A DNA stretch of 64,000 nucleotides from Nocardia terpenica (GCF_013186535.1 NZ_JABMCZ010000003.1:2046001-2110000), one strand, 5' to 3'; positions 50,209 through 59,409 are shown, counted from the first letter of the stretch. Notes: generated by a model not told the origin, from the sequence alone. Numbers and translations: made by a program.

Positions 50209-51447
50209 GTGGTCCAATTGACCATCGAACAACCCGCGGGCGACGACGTCGCGCAGTTGGCGAAGCGGGTCGAAAAGGCCCGCGGGCGACTGGCGTACCA
50301 GTTCGACCCGGCGCTGACGGAGGCGCTGTCGGAAGGTGAGCTACAGGCCGAACGCGATCTGGCCGAGCGCATTCGCGAGCAGGAACGCGATCAGCGCTGG
50401 AAGAACGTGCAGGCGGCGGCCTCGGCTTCCGATCGCGCCCGGCAGACCTCCGAAGCGATCGCGAAGGCCGACATGCGTGATCTCTTGATGGCCCGCAGGG
50501 CGATCGCCGCACAGCGGCGCGAATCCAGTCCGCACGCCAAGCTCGCCTCGCTGTACCGGCACCGCGCGTGGTCGCTGCGGTCGCTGGCCGGCGTCGTGAT
50601 GGTGGGCATGCTGTGGTCCGCCGTCAACGTCCAGCACAATATCGCGCCCGGCGGCCCCGGCGACCCGCTGTACTGGTTCAGCTACCTGCTCGAAGGCATG
50701 ATCAGCGTCTGCCTCGTCATCATCATGATCGGCACCAACAAGGTCGCCGAGTGGGGAATCCTGGACAGCCGCAAGCAGGTTGCCGCCGCCGAACTCGCCC
50801 TGCTGGCGCTCACCGTCGGCCTGAACACCTACCCGTATCTGCGCTCCGGCTCGTGGTACGACGTGGGCGTGCACGCCGTGGCGCCGGTCATGATCGGTGT
50901 GGCGCTGCTGGTGCACGACGCCGCCAGCCACCGCTACGGGCAGGCCATCGTCCGTGCCACCGAACAGATTCAGGACCTGCCCGACCCGGCCGAGCAGATC
51001 CGGCGCACCCTGCCGACGTTCGTGAGCTTCATCCGCCAGAGCGCCCCGGACACCCGCCCCGGCCCCGCGCCGCTGCCCGCGCTGCCCAAGGCCCCCGCCC
51101 CGGAGCAGCCGGAGGAGGCCGAGGCCGCCAAGCCCGAGGTGAGCGACGCCGAAACCGTCGAGCCGACAATCGAACCCGACATCTGGACCCCGAAGTCGAC
51201 GGCGACCACCACCAAGAGCTGGCGCGCCGACGGCAAGGACAGCGCCCCGGCCAACGGCAAGAAGGACAAGCCGAAGGACCCCGAGCCCGACCCGACGACC
51301 GACCCCAGCCTCTACGACACCGGCCAGTTCCGGATCGCCGAGACGCTGGAGCAGGAACTCGCCGAGCTGCGCGCCGAGCGCCGCCGCGCGCGTGCGGAGA
51401 AGAAGCGCACGGCGTCGTCGGTCAACGGCAATGGATTGGACGACTGA
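50209..51447 (+). CDS. DUF2637-like membrane protein with charged termini
   Basis: 412 aa from GTG 50209. The start is uncertain: in-frame codons reach back to 50074, and no good ribosome binding site is seen at any. A charged, coiled-coil-like N-terminus (about 10-105, QLAKRVEKARGRLAYQFDPA, ERDLAERIREQERDQRWKNV) is followed by four membrane helices (about 124-141, 156-177, 191-208, 220-236). A long acidic/basic tail is rich in Pro, Glu and Lys and ends in a coil (ETLEQELAELRAERRRARAE). The core resembles DUF2637-type proteins found on actinomycete plasmids and integrated elements. Function unknown; possibly a remnant of a conjugative element. Confidence 0.6.
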   Translation: MVQLTIEQPAGDDVAQLAKRVEKARGRLAYQFDPALTEALSEGELQAERDLAERIREQERDQRWKNVQAAASASDRARQTSEAIAKADMRDLLMARRAIAAQRRESSPHAKLASLYRHRAWSLRSLAGVVMVGMLWSAVNVQHNIAPGGPGDPLYWFSYLLEGMISVCLVIIMIGTNKVAEWGILDSRKQVAAAELALLALTVGLNTYPYLRSGSWYDVGVHAVAPVMIGVALLVHDAASHRYGQAIVRATEQIQDLPDPAEQIRRTLPTFVSFIRQSAPDTRPGPAPLPALPKAPAPEQPEEAEAAKPEVSDAETVEPTIEPDIWTPKSTATTTKSWRADGKDSAPANGKKDKPKDPEPDPTTDPSLYDTGQFRIAETLEQELAELRAERRRARAEKKRTASSVNGNGLDD

Positions 51448-51450
51448 CGG

Positions 51451-52263
51451 TCAGGTGAGGTTGTCGAAATCGCCGCTCACCCAACGGATGTGGCGTTCCG
51501 CGGAGCGTTGCACAATGGTTCGGGCGTCGGTATCGATGGTCATGCCGAAGTTGTCATAGAGCCGGTCGAACTCGAATTCGGCGACGGTGTCGGCGACTCG
51601 GCGGACCACCGCCGCCGACAGCGGGATGCGGTTGGGGTAGCTCCGCATGAACGACACCGACATGCGATCCGGATTCGCCTTGACGGTGTCGGCGCTGAAC
51701 AGTGCTCCCCGGCCGTTCGCCCCGGCCGCCCAGTGCGCCACCGCGCTGCCGGGGAAGTGCCCGCCCACTTGGCGCAGGGTGAGACCGGGTAGCAGATCGA
51801 CTCGGCCGGACCAGGATTCGACGACCGGATCCGGGCGCGCCACCCATTCCAGATCGGACGCTGCCACCAGCACCGGCACCCCGCCCAGCGCCCGACTCCA
51901 CTCGACCTGCGCGCCATAGTGATGCGGATGGCTCGGCACGATGGCCACGACCTCGCCGAGTTCCCGCACCAGCCGCGCGGCCTGCTCGTCGACGTAGCCG
52001 GTCACGTCCCACAGCACAGTGCCCGCGGGAGTCCGCAGCAGATGCGACTGCTGGCCGATGCCGAAGTGCGGCTCGACGGTGAGGCCGAACAGGTCCGGCT
52101 CCAGCTCCCGCAGCGCCACGCGATGGCCCGCGGCGGCGAGCTCGTCGAGGGTGACCCACTCCTGGCCCTGGGCGGGCACCCACTGCCGTTCGTCGGCGCA
52201 GATGCGGCAGATCTCCGCCGCCGCATCGTGTTCCACGCCGCACGTTCTGCAAATCTTCCACAC
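51451..52263 (-). CDS. Metallo-beta-lactamase-fold protein with N-terminal zinc ribbon
   Basis: 270 aa. GTG 52263 follows GGGAGA. A small zinc ribbon opens the protein (ICRTCGVEH and ICRICADE, two CxxC knuckles), then an MBL fold: SHLLRTPAGTVLWDVTGYVD, the metal-loop position reads VPSHPHHYGAQVEW instead of HxHxDH, GGHFPGSAVAHW and LFSADTVKANPD. The missing Asp-His in the loop suggests a changed or single-metal site. It is downstream of the nucleoside transporter by 75 bases, same strand. Confidence 0.8.
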   Translation of the reverse strand: MWKICRTCGVEHDAAAEICRICADERQWVPAQGQEWVTLDELAAAGHRVALRELEPDLFGLTVEPHFGIGQQSHLLRTPAGTVLWDVTGYVDEQAARLVRELGEVVAIVPSHPHHYGAQVEWSRALGGVPVLVAASDLEWVARPDPVVESWSGRVDLLPGLTLRQVGGHFPGSAVAHWAAGANGRGALFSADTVKANPDRMSVSFMRSYPNRIPLSAAVVRRVADTVAEFEFDRLYDNFGMTIDTDARTIVQRSAERHIRWVSGDFDNLT

Positions 52264-52338
52264 GGTAGTCTCCCGATTCCCGTACACCCGTCTCTTGCAA
52301 CGGAATTACCGATCGGAGAATTTCCGAACGAGACGAAT

Positions 52339-53547
52339 TCAGCTGAGCAGGCCGACGATGGTGGCGCTGATGAAGCTGACCAGGGTGGCCGAGTAGAGCA
52401 GGCGCAGGCCGTGTTGCGCCACCACCAGGCCCTGCTTTTTGTTGATGCTGCGCACCGCGCCGATGAGGATGGCAATGCTGGAGAAATTCGCGAACGACAC
52501 CAGATAGGTGGACACGATCGCCATCGAGTGCGGGGACAGCCCGTGCTTGTTCTCGTGCAGCTGGGTCATCGCGACCATCTCGTTGGACACGAGTTTGGTG
52601 CCCATGAACGTTCCCGCGTCGGCGGCCTCGTGCCAGGGAATCCCGGTCAGAAATGCCAACGGCGAGAATACATGACCCATCACGTCCTGGAAGGTGGTGC
52701 CGTGGAACAGGGCCGCGAAAATGCCGTTCACCATTGCCAGCAGCGCGATGAAGCCGATCAGCATGGCCGCCACCGTGAACGCCACCCGGAAGCCGACGAG
52801 AATGTAGTCGGTCAGCATTTCGAAGAACGACTGCGACCGGTGCTCGTCGTCGCGCGGCTCCGCCAGCAGCTCGGCGTCCTCCTCGGCGGTCACGGTGTAG
52901 GGGTTGACGAGCGAGGTCACCGCGAAGACGCCGACCAGGTTCAGCACCACGGCCGCGACCACGTAGCGCGCGTCGATGAGCTGCATGTACGCGCCGAGGA
53001 TGGCGGCCGAGACGGTCGACATCGCCGAGGCCGCAAGGGTATACATGCGCTGCGGGGGGATGCGCTCGAGCATGCTGCGCAGCGAGATGAACACCTCGGA
53101 CTGGCCCAGGATGAGCGAGGCCACCGCGTTGAAGGACTCGACCTTGCCGAAGCCGTTCACCCAGGACAGCGCCAGGCCGAGATATTTGATGATCAGCGGC
53201 AGGACCCGAATGTGTTGCAGGATGCCGATCAGCACCGACACGAACACGATGGGCATGAGCACGGAGAAGAAGAACGCCGGCATCGTGCCGACCTTGGTCA
53301 GATCGCCGAACACGAACTGGGTGCCCTGCGCGGCATATCCGAGAATGTGCGCGAACCCGTCCCGGATCGCCTTGATCAGCGCCGTGCCGACGCCGGTCTT
53401 CAGCATCAGGAATGCGAGCACGAACTGCACCGCGATCAGCAGCGCGACCCGAATCAGTTTCTTCCCCGCGGCCCGGTGGTCCATGCTCGGTAACCACGCG
53501 AGCAACAGAAAGGCCACCAGGCCGACAATTCCCATGACGTACTGCAC
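52339..53547 (-). CDS. Concentrative nucleoside transporter (CNT/NupC family)
   Basis: 402 aa, polytopic. GTG 53547 has GGAGG 5 bases upstream, which fixes the start (VQYVMGIVGLVAFLLLAWLP). Characteristic CNT segments: FVFGDLTKVGTMPAFFFSVL, NAVASLILGQSEVFISLRSM, TLAASAMSTVSAAILGAYMQ and GTFMGTKLVSNEMVAM near the C-terminus. Imports nucleosides with protons or sodium. Separated from the MurNAc operon by a 240-base gap carrying two palindromic elements. Confidence 0.92.
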   Translation of the reverse strand: MQYVMGIVGLVAFLLLAWLPSMDHRAAGKKLIRVALLIAVQFVLAFLMLKTGVGTALIKAIRDGFAHILGYAAQGTQFVFGDLTKVGTMPAFFFSVLMPIVFVSVLIGILQHIRVLPLIIKYLGLALSWVNGFGKVESFNAVASLILGQSEVFISLRSMLERIPPQRMYTLAASAMSTVSAAILGAYMQLIDARYVVAAVVLNLVGVFAVTSLVNPYTVTAEEDAELLAEPRDDEHRSQSFFEMLTDYILVGFRVAFTVAAMLIGFIALLAMVNGIFAALFHGTTFQDVMGHVFSPLAFLTGIPWHEAADAGTFMGTKLVSNEMVAMTQLHENKHGLSPHSMAIVSTYLVSFANFSSIAILIGAVRSINKKQGLVVAQHGLRLLYSATLVSFISATIVGLLS

Positions 53548-53674
53548 ATTAACCTCCGCCGATGCCACTGCCCCCGCACATTCGGCAGGCAAGATCGCTG
53601 GCGAATACGCTACCGATCCCCACCCCCTCCGATACACCGAACCACCACATGTCGTTCATTTTCCGCATCGGTTA

Positions 53675-53703
53675 TGATCCCGGCCAAAAGCCCGCCGGGA
53701 TCA
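53675..53703 (-). repeat. Palindromic element, copy F1
   Basis: TGATCCCGGC (53675-53684), loop CAAAAGCCC (53685-53693), GCCGGGATCA (53694-53703): a 10-bp perfect stem. It lies about 130 bases upstream of the nucleoside transporter start on that gene's strand. Confidence 0.92.
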
Positions 53704-53762
53704 AGGGAGCCGGCCCGCCGGGATGACGGCAGTACTCTCGTCTTCCCGGCAGGCTGACTCTC

Positions 53763-53793
53763 TTGTTCCCGGCGTGCTTTTGGCCGGGATCAA
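53763..53793 (+). repeat. Palindromic element, copy F2
   Basis: TTGTTCCCGGC (53763-53773), loop GTGCTTTTG (53774-53782), GCCGGGATCAA (53783-53793). Ten of eleven stem positions pair. The murQ stop codon (complement of TCA 53790-53792) lies in its right arm. Inverted relative to F1, 60 bases away. Confidence 0.9.
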
Positions 53794-54686
53794 TCCGGGA
53801 CAGCGCGGCGCACAAACCCTCCTGCGCCCGCGAGGAGGCGGCGGGCCTGGGTGGCGTCGACGCCTACCAGGTGCATGACTATGGCGGTTTTGGGGTGGCC
53901 GTCGGCGGCGTCGAGAAGGGCTGCGGCGGTGGCGCAGTCGACGCCGGTGGCCTGGGCGACTATGCGGCGGGCGCGGTCTACCAGTTTGGAGTTGGACGGG
54001 ACCATGTCCACCATCAGGTTGCCGTATACCTTGCCGGAGCGGACCATGACCGCGGTCGAGAGCATATTGCAGACCAGCTTCTGCGCGGTGCCCGCCTTCA
54101 GGCGGGTGGAACCGGTCAGAATCTCGGGGCCCGTGTCGATTTCGATGCCGATGTCGGCGCACGCGGTCAGCTCCGCGTCGCGATTGCACGACACGGCCAC
54201 CGTTCCCGCGCCGATCGACCGCGCGTACCGCAGCGCGCCGATGGCGTAGGGGGTGCGCCCGCTCGCGGCCAGTGCCACCACCACGTCGGCGGCGATCAGC
54301 CCGACCGCGGCCAGATCGATGGCCGCACGGTCCGGATCGTCCTCGGCGCCCTCCACCGAATGCGTCAATGCCTGTGCGCCACCGGCGATGAGGCCGACCA
54401 CCTCGCTCGGATCGGTGCCGAAGGTGGGCGGGCACTCGGCGGCGTCGAGCACGCCGAGCCGACCGCTGGTGCCCGCCCCGACGTAGATCAACCGGCCACC
54501 GCGGGCCCGGGCCGCGACGATCAACTCCACGGCCCGCGCGATGTCGGGCACGGTGGGCGCCACCGCGGGCGCCACCAGGGCGTCCTCGGCATTCATAATG
54601 CGCAGCAATTCCTCGACGGGCATGGTGTCCAGGGTGGTGCTCCGCGGGTTGGGGGTCTCGGTCGTGCGCGCACCGATGTCGCTCAC
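53790..54686 (-). CDS. murQ: N-acetylmuramic acid 6-phosphate etherase
   Basis: Cleaves the lactyl ether of MurNAc-6-phosphate to give GlcNAc-6-phosphate and D-lactate, in cell-wall recycling. 298 aa, standard. SIS-fold motif VGAGTSGRLGVLDAAECPPT with catalytic Glu84, and second Glu115 in HSVEGAEDD, matching Glu83/Glu114 of the E. coli enzyme. GTG 54686 follows AAGGAGG and overlaps the rpiR stop by 4 bases. Last gene of the five-gene operon; its TGA is inside element F2. Confidence 0.95.
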   Translation of the reverse strand: MSDIGARTTETPNPRSTTLDTMPVEELLRIMNAEDALVAPAVAPTVPDIARAVELIVAARARGGRLIYVGAGTSGRLGVLDAAECPPTFGTDPSEVVGLIAGGAQALTHSVEGAEDDPDRAAIDLAAVGLIAADVVVALAASGRTPYAIGALRYARSIGAGTVAVSCNRDAELTACADIGIEIDTGPEILTGSTRLKAGTAQKLVCNMLSTAVMVRSGKVYGNLMVDMVPSNSKLVDRARRIVAQATGVDCATAAALLDAADGHPKTAIVMHLVGVDATQARRLLAGAGGFVRRAVPD

Positions 54687-55549
54687 GTCGCCTCCTTGCT
54701 GCGCCGATCCGCTACTGCCTCGTGGGTGCGCCGCAACGCGGTCACCGCCGACGGCGTGCGTTGCAGCACTCCTATATACAGGGCGTCGACGACGAGCAAC
54801 TGACACATCCGGCTCGCCATGGCCGCGGAACGGAAGCCGTCCTCACGCCCCCCTACCACGATGGTATGCGTCGCCACGCGGGCCAGCCGGGACTGGGCGC
54901 CCGCGGTCACCGCGACGGTGGTCGAGCGCGCGCCCGCCCGCCGCAGCGCCTCCACGATCGCGGCGGTCTCCCCGGAATGGGAGAAGGCGACCGCCACATC
55001 CTCGCTCTCCAGCAGGCTGGCCTGCACCAGCGCGTCGTCCTCGGAGGTGCTGACCCGGCACCAGCGCCCGATGCGGGTCAGCTTCTGCTCCAGGTCGGTG
55101 GCGACCAGCCCGGAGGCGCCGATGCCGATCAGCTGGATGCGGCGCGACCGGACCAGGGCCTGCACCACCGCGGTGAGGGTGGCCGGGTCGGCCTGCTCCG
55201 CGGTGGCGACCATGCCCTCGGTCTCGAAGGCGGTCAGCTTGTGCAGCACCCGCCCCAGGCTGTCCTCGGCGGTGATGTCGGAGGCGAACACGGGCGTGCC
55301 CGGTTCGGCGCCGGTGGCCGCCAGGGCGAGCCGCAGCTGCGGATAGCCTTCGTAGCCCAGCGATTTCGCGAGCCGGACCACCGCCGAGGTACTGGTGGCG
55401 GCGCGGTCGGCGAGCTGGTTCACGGTCAGCTGCGCGGTCCCGGGCGGGTCGTGCAGGATCACCCGCGCGACCCGCAGCCCGGTCGGTGGCAGCCGCGGCA
55501 TCGCCGTCAGCAGGCGGGTTCGGACGTCGTCATCGTCGAGATGATTCAC
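54683..55549 (-). CDS. MurR/RpiR-family regulator
   Basis: 288 aa. N-terminal HTH (LTVNQLADRAATSTSAVVRL with AKSLGYEGYPQLRLAL) and C-terminal SIS domain (RRIQLIGIGASGLVATDLEQ, AVAFSHSGETAAIVEALRRA) for binding a phosphosugar. By position it should control this operon, sensing MurNAc-6-phosphate. ATG 55549 overlaps the transporter stop by 4 bases; its stop overlaps murQ. Regulator in the middle of its own operon implies autoregulation. Confidence 0.92.
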   Translation of the reverse strand: MNHLDDDDVRTRLLTAMPRLPPTGLRVARVILHDPPGTAQLTVNQLADRAATSTSAVVRLAKSLGYEGYPQLRLALAATGAEPGTPVFASDITAEDSLGRVLHKLTAFETEGMVATAEQADPATLTAVVQALVRSRRIQLIGIGASGLVATDLEQKLTRIGRWCRVSTSEDDALVQASLLESEDVAVAFSHSGETAAIVEALRRAGARSTTVAVTAGAQSRLARVATHTIVVGGREDGFRSAAMASRMCQLLVVDALYIGVLQRTPSAVTALRRTHEAVADRRSKEAT

Positions 55550-57069
55550 CAGTGTGCCTCGGCCGGTTCGGGTTTCGTGGGGGCAGCATGGAATCTACTC
55601 GCCATTCCCCCGACGGCGAGCGTGACGAGCACACCGATCGGCACCAGCCACTGTGCGGCGACGCCCTTCTGGACGACCGTGACGCCGACGGTGACGTCGA
55701 TCTTGACCGCGCGCACCACGACCGCCATCACCGCCACTGTCGCCACGAAGGCCACGATCGCGTCGAATTCGTTGGCGCGCCGCACGAGTCGCCCGAGCAG
55801 GAACGCGCCGAGCAGGGCGCCGTAGGTGTACCCGGCGATGGCGAGCGCGGTGAGATACACATTGCCGGTGGTGGCGCTGAAGCCCATGGCGAACACCGCC
55901 ATCAGCACCGCCCACACCAGGGTCATGATCCGCCCCAGCCGCAGCAGCATTCGATCGGGGATGTCCCGCCGCGAGAAGCTGCGGATGATGTCGGCGACCG
56001 TCGAGTTGGCCATCGAGTTCAGTGCCGCCGACAGCGAACCCATTGCGGCGCCGAGTATTCCGGCCACCAGCAAGCCCGAGATCACCACCGGCAGCTGGTG
56101 CAGGATGAAGTCGGGATACAGATCGTCGGAGGTGGCCAGGCCCAGCTGCTTGGGGCTGCGTCCCTCGTGGTAGGCCCACAGCAGCGCGCCCACCGCCGAG
56201 AACGCGGCGAACTGCACCGCCACGAACACGCCGGAGCCGATCATGGCCCGGCGGCCGTCGCGCAGCGACCTCGTCGCCAGAATGCGCTGCACGATCAGCT
56301 GATCCGAGCCGTGCGAGGCCATCGAGAACAGCGCGCCGCCGATGATCGCCGTCGGCAGGGCGAAGCTCGAGGTGAGGATGTGCGCCGCGCCGAAATCGGT
56401 GTCGAAGAGCCGGAATTTGCCCGCGTGCAACGCCTTCGACCAACCGGTCGCGCCGACATGGCCGCTGAGCACCGCGAGCGCGATGAGCGCGCCGACCAGG
56501 TACAGGCCCAGCTGCAGCGCGTCGGTCCAGATCACCGCCTTGATGCCGCCCAGGTAGGTGTAGACGACGGTCAGCACGGTCAGCGCGACGATGATGACGT
56601 CGTAGCCCAGGTGCAGCCCGAACTCGTTGAGCAGCAACTGCAATGGGATCGCCGAGGCGAACAGCCGCACGCCCTCGGCGAGCAGCCGGGTGACCACGAA
56701 CGTCACCGCCGCCACGCCCTGCAGGTAGCGCCCGAACCGCAGCCGCAGATACTGGTAGGCGCTGACGAATCCGCCGCGCTTGTACAGCGGGATCAGCGCC
56801 AGCGCGACGACGCTGCGGCCGATGATGTAGCCCAGCGCCAGTTCCACATTGCCGAACGCCTGGTCGGTGTAGGCGCCGCCGGGGATGGAGATGACGGTGA
56901 GCACGCTGGTCTCGGTGGCGACCACCGACAGGCACACCGTCCACCACGGCATCCTGTTCTCGCCGACGAAGTAGTCGCTGCTGGAGCGCTGTTTTCCGGA
57001 GCGGCGCAGGCCGATTCCCGCGACCACGACGAGATACACCGCGATGACGGCGACATTGAGTGCGTTCAT
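55546..57069 (-). CDS. Sodium:solute symporter (SSS family)
   Basis: 507 aa with about 13 membrane helices. SSS signatures include GGIKAVIWTDALQLGLYLVG, SHGSDQLIVQRILATRSLRD and LGAAMGSLSAALNSMANSTV. Likely imports an amino sugar or its anhydro form together with sodium. ATG 57069. Starts 73 bases after the kinase stop; overlaps rpiR by 4 bases. A transporter without phosphotransferase components fits with the presence of a separate kinase in the operon. Confidence 0.92.
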   Translation of the reverse strand: MNALNVAVIAVYLVVVAGIGLRRSGKQRSSSDYFVGENRMPWWTVCLSVVATETSVLTVISIPGGAYTDQAFGNVELALGYIIGRSVVALALIPLYKRGGFVSAYQYLRLRFGRYLQGVAAVTFVVTRLLAEGVRLFASAIPLQLLLNEFGLHLGYDVIIVALTVLTVVYTYLGGIKAVIWTDALQLGLYLVGALIALAVLSGHVGATGWSKALHAGKFRLFDTDFGAAHILTSSFALPTAIIGGALFSMASHGSDQLIVQRILATRSLRDGRRAMIGSGVFVAVQFAAFSAVGALLWAYHEGRSPKQLGLATSDDLYPDFILHQLPVVISGLLVAGILGAAMGSLSAALNSMANSTVADIIRSFSRRDIPDRMLLRLGRIMTLVWAVLMAVFAMGFSATTGNVYLTALAIAGYTYGALLGAFLLGRLVRRANEFDAIVAFVATVAVMAVVVRAVKIDVTVGVTVVQKGVAAQWLVPIGVLVTLAVGGMASRFHAAPTKPEPAEAHW

Positions 57070-57142
57070 CGCGACTCTCCGGAAGGGCGGTGACAGGCGT
57101 GTAACTTATTGTCGGCCGAGATCCGTTGTCTGTCAATGATTG

Positions 57143-58069
57143 TCAAGTACACCGGATCACCTGCGTTTCCAGGACGGTCGTGGTATCGGAGGCGAGCAGC
57201 GCGGCCCCGTCCACGGGATCTCCGTGCGGTCTGCGGTGGTGCACCACGGGCGCGATGGCGCGGTTGAGCGGATCCGTCAGGGCCACACCGAGTTTGGTCA
57301 GCCCACCGATGATGGTGTACGGCACCGGCGGCCGCAGCCCGCAGCGCTCCACGGCGGCGAACACGGTGCGCGCCAGCGCCTGTGCGGCCTCGCCCATGAT
57401 GGCCGCCGCGGTCTCGTCGACGGCGGCGGCCTCGGCCACGATCGGGGCGAAGCGCGCGGCCAGCAGCGTCGGATTGTCCTGGCCGCCGAGGTGGCGGGGC
57501 AGCTCGTCGGGCGAAATGCCGTAGCACTCGCTCACTTTCGCCTCCAGCACGGTGCGCGGGGCGCGCCCGTCGTGGGCGCGCAGCACGGCGCGCAGGCCCT
57601 CGGTGCCGATCCAGCCGCCGCTGCCCTCGTCGCCCAGCAGCGGGCCCCAGCCGTCGATCCGCACGAAGCGCCCGGTCTCGTCCACGGCCGTCGCGACCGC
57701 CCCGGTGCCCGCGGCCAGCACCACGCCGGGGCTGCCGCCCAGCGCCCCGACGTGCGCGGTGACGGCGTCGGAGGTGACGGCCACCGACAGCACGCCCGGC
57801 AGTTCGGCCAGCTGCCGGGCCAGCCGCGCGGCCGCCTCGGGCGCCGAGGCCGCGCCCGCGCTGCCCACCGAGATGGTGAAATCCGGTGGCAGATCCACGA
57901 TCTGGGTGATGACCTCGGCGATGGCGCGGGCCGCCGCCGACACCCCGTTCACCGCCGCGAGTCCGGGCGCACCGGCGGTCTCGGCGTAGTCCTTCTGCAC
58001 GCCGTCCAGGCGCAGCGAGCCCCGGCAGCCGGTCTTGCCGAGGTCGATCGCCAGGATCGCGGGGATCAC
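57143..58069 (-). CDS. BadF/BcrA-type ATPase, probable N-acetylmuramate or N-acetylglucosamine kinase
   Basis: 308 aa of the ASKHA fold. Phosphate-1 motif AIDLGKTGCRG, VLAAGTGAVATAVDETGRFV and GPLLGDEGSGGWIGTEGLRA are the GlcNAc-kinase-type signatures; also IIGGLTKLG near the end. In Clostridium a relative (MurK) phosphorylates MurNAc and GlcNAc, which would supply the MurQ substrate here. GTG 58069 overlaps the MFS transporter stop by 4 bases and has GGAGG upstream. Confidence 0.85.
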   Translation of the reverse strand: MIPAILAIDLGKTGCRGSLRLDGVQKDYAETAGAPGLAAVNGVSAAARAIAEVITQIVDLPPDFTISVGSAGAASAPEAAARLARQLAELPGVLSVAVTSDAVTAHVGALGGSPGVVLAAGTGAVATAVDETGRFVRIDGWGPLLGDEGSGGWIGTEGLRAVLRAHDGRAPRTVLEAKVSECYGISPDELPRHLGGQDNPTLLAARFAPIVAEAAAVDETAAAIMGEAAQALARTVFAAVERCGLRPPVPYTIIGGLTKLGVALTDPLNRAIAPVVHHRRPHGDPVDGAALLASDTTTVLETQVIRCT

Positions 58070-59409
58070 GACGCGACCTCCACCGGTGTCGCCGAAGCTG
58101 TGTCCGCTCCGGACACCGCCCGCAGATCCCGCCGCCGGGTCTCGCCCGCCCACGCGAATGCGGCGATGGTGCACGCGAGTGCCAGGCACAGCAGCAGCGC
58201 CACCGGCAGCGTCGACGAATACCGGTGCAGCAGCGCGATACCGGCGATCGGCGCCAGCGAGCCGCCCACCACGGTGGCCAGCTGATAGCCCAGCGAGGCC
58301 CCGGTGTAGCGCACCTCGCTGGGGAACAGCTCGGCGAAGAACGGCGCCTGCGCCCCGGTGAGCAGGCCGTGCAGGGTGAGCCCGACGACGATCACCGCCA
58401 CGATCACGCCGAACCGGCCGCCGCTCAGCCAGGGCAGCGCGAGCAGCGCCCACGCCGCGATGAGCACGGCCAGGATCACGCTGGAGATCCGGCGCCCGTA
58501 GCTGTCGGACAGGACGCCGCCGCCCACCATGGCCGCGGCCTGGAAGAAGGACGCGATGGTGATCGCGGTCAGCGCGGTGGCCTTCGGCACGTGCACCACC
58601 TGCGTCAGGTAGGTGAGCAGAAAGATGTTGAAGGTGTAGTAGGTGGCCTTCTCGCCCACGTCGGCGAGGGCGGCCAGGAGCACCGGCTTGCGGTGGTGGG
58701 CCAGCACGGTCCGGATCGGCGCGCGGCCGCCGTCGGCCTGCCGCCGGGCGGCGTCGAGAAAGATCGGCGATTCCTCCACCGAGTGGCGCAGCCAGATCCC
58801 CACGGCCACCAGCACGATCGACAGCAGGAACGGAATGCGCCAGCCCCACTGCTGGAACTGGCTGCCCGTGATGCCGAGGCCGAGCACCGCCAGCACGCCG
58901 GTTGCGATGAGATTGCCCAGCGGCCCGCCGGTCTGCGGCCAGCTGCTCCAGAATCCGCGGTGGCGGGCCGAGCCGTGCTCGGCCACCAGCAGCACCGCGC
59001 CGCCCCACTCGCCGCCCAGCGCCAGCCCCTGGATCAGCCGCAGCACCACCAGCAGGATCGGGGCCGCGACGCCGATGGTGGCGTAGCCGGGGATCAGCCC
59101 GATCGCCACCGTCGCCGCGCCCATCACCACCAGGCTCAGCGACAGAGTCCGCCGCCTGCCCAGCCGATCCCCGAGATGCCCGAACAGCACCCCGCCCAGC
59201 GGCCGGGCGGCGAAACCCACGGCGTAGGTGACCATCGCCAGCAGTACGCCGGTCAGCGCGTCGCTGCCGGGGAAGAAGACCTTGTCGAACACGAGGGCCG
59301 CGGCGAGTCCGTACAGGAAGAAGTCGTAGAACTCGATCGTCGTCCCCGCCACGCTGGCGGCGACGATGCGGGCGAAGCGGGCGCGGGAGCCCGGATTGGG
59401 TGGAGCCAT
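58066..59409 (-). CDS. MFS transporter, metabolite:H+ symporter family
   Basis: 447 aa, 12 membrane helices. MHS features: ASVAGTTIEFYDFFLYGLAA, the RPLGGVLFGHLGDRLGRRRT loop, LRLIQGLALGGEWGGAVLLV and LFPSEVRYTGASLGYQ. The family carries organic acids, betaine or osmolytes; in this operon it could export D-lactate or import an amino-sugar derivative. First gene of the operon; ATG 59409. Divergent from the MCE gene across 211 bases, which must hold the operon promoter. Confidence 0.9.
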   Translation of the reverse strand: MAPPNPGSRARFARIVAASVAGTTIEFYDFFLYGLAAALVFDKVFFPGSDALTGVLLAMVTYAVGFAARPLGGVLFGHLGDRLGRRRTLSLSLVVMGAATVAIGLIPGYATIGVAAPILLVVLRLIQGLALGGEWGGAVLLVAEHGSARHRGFWSSWPQTGGPLGNLIATGVLAVLGLGITGSQFQQWGWRIPFLLSIVLVAVGIWLRHSVEESPIFLDAARRQADGGRAPIRTVLAHHRKPVLLAALADVGEKATYYTFNIFLLTYLTQVVHVPKATALTAITIASFFQAAAMVGGGVLSDSYGRRISSVILAVLIAAWALLALPWLSGGRFGVIVAVIVVGLTLHGLLTGAQAPFFAELFPSEVRYTGASLGYQLATVVGGSLAPIAGIALLHRYSSTLPVALLLCLALACTIAAFAWAGETRRRDLRAVSGADTASATPVEVAS

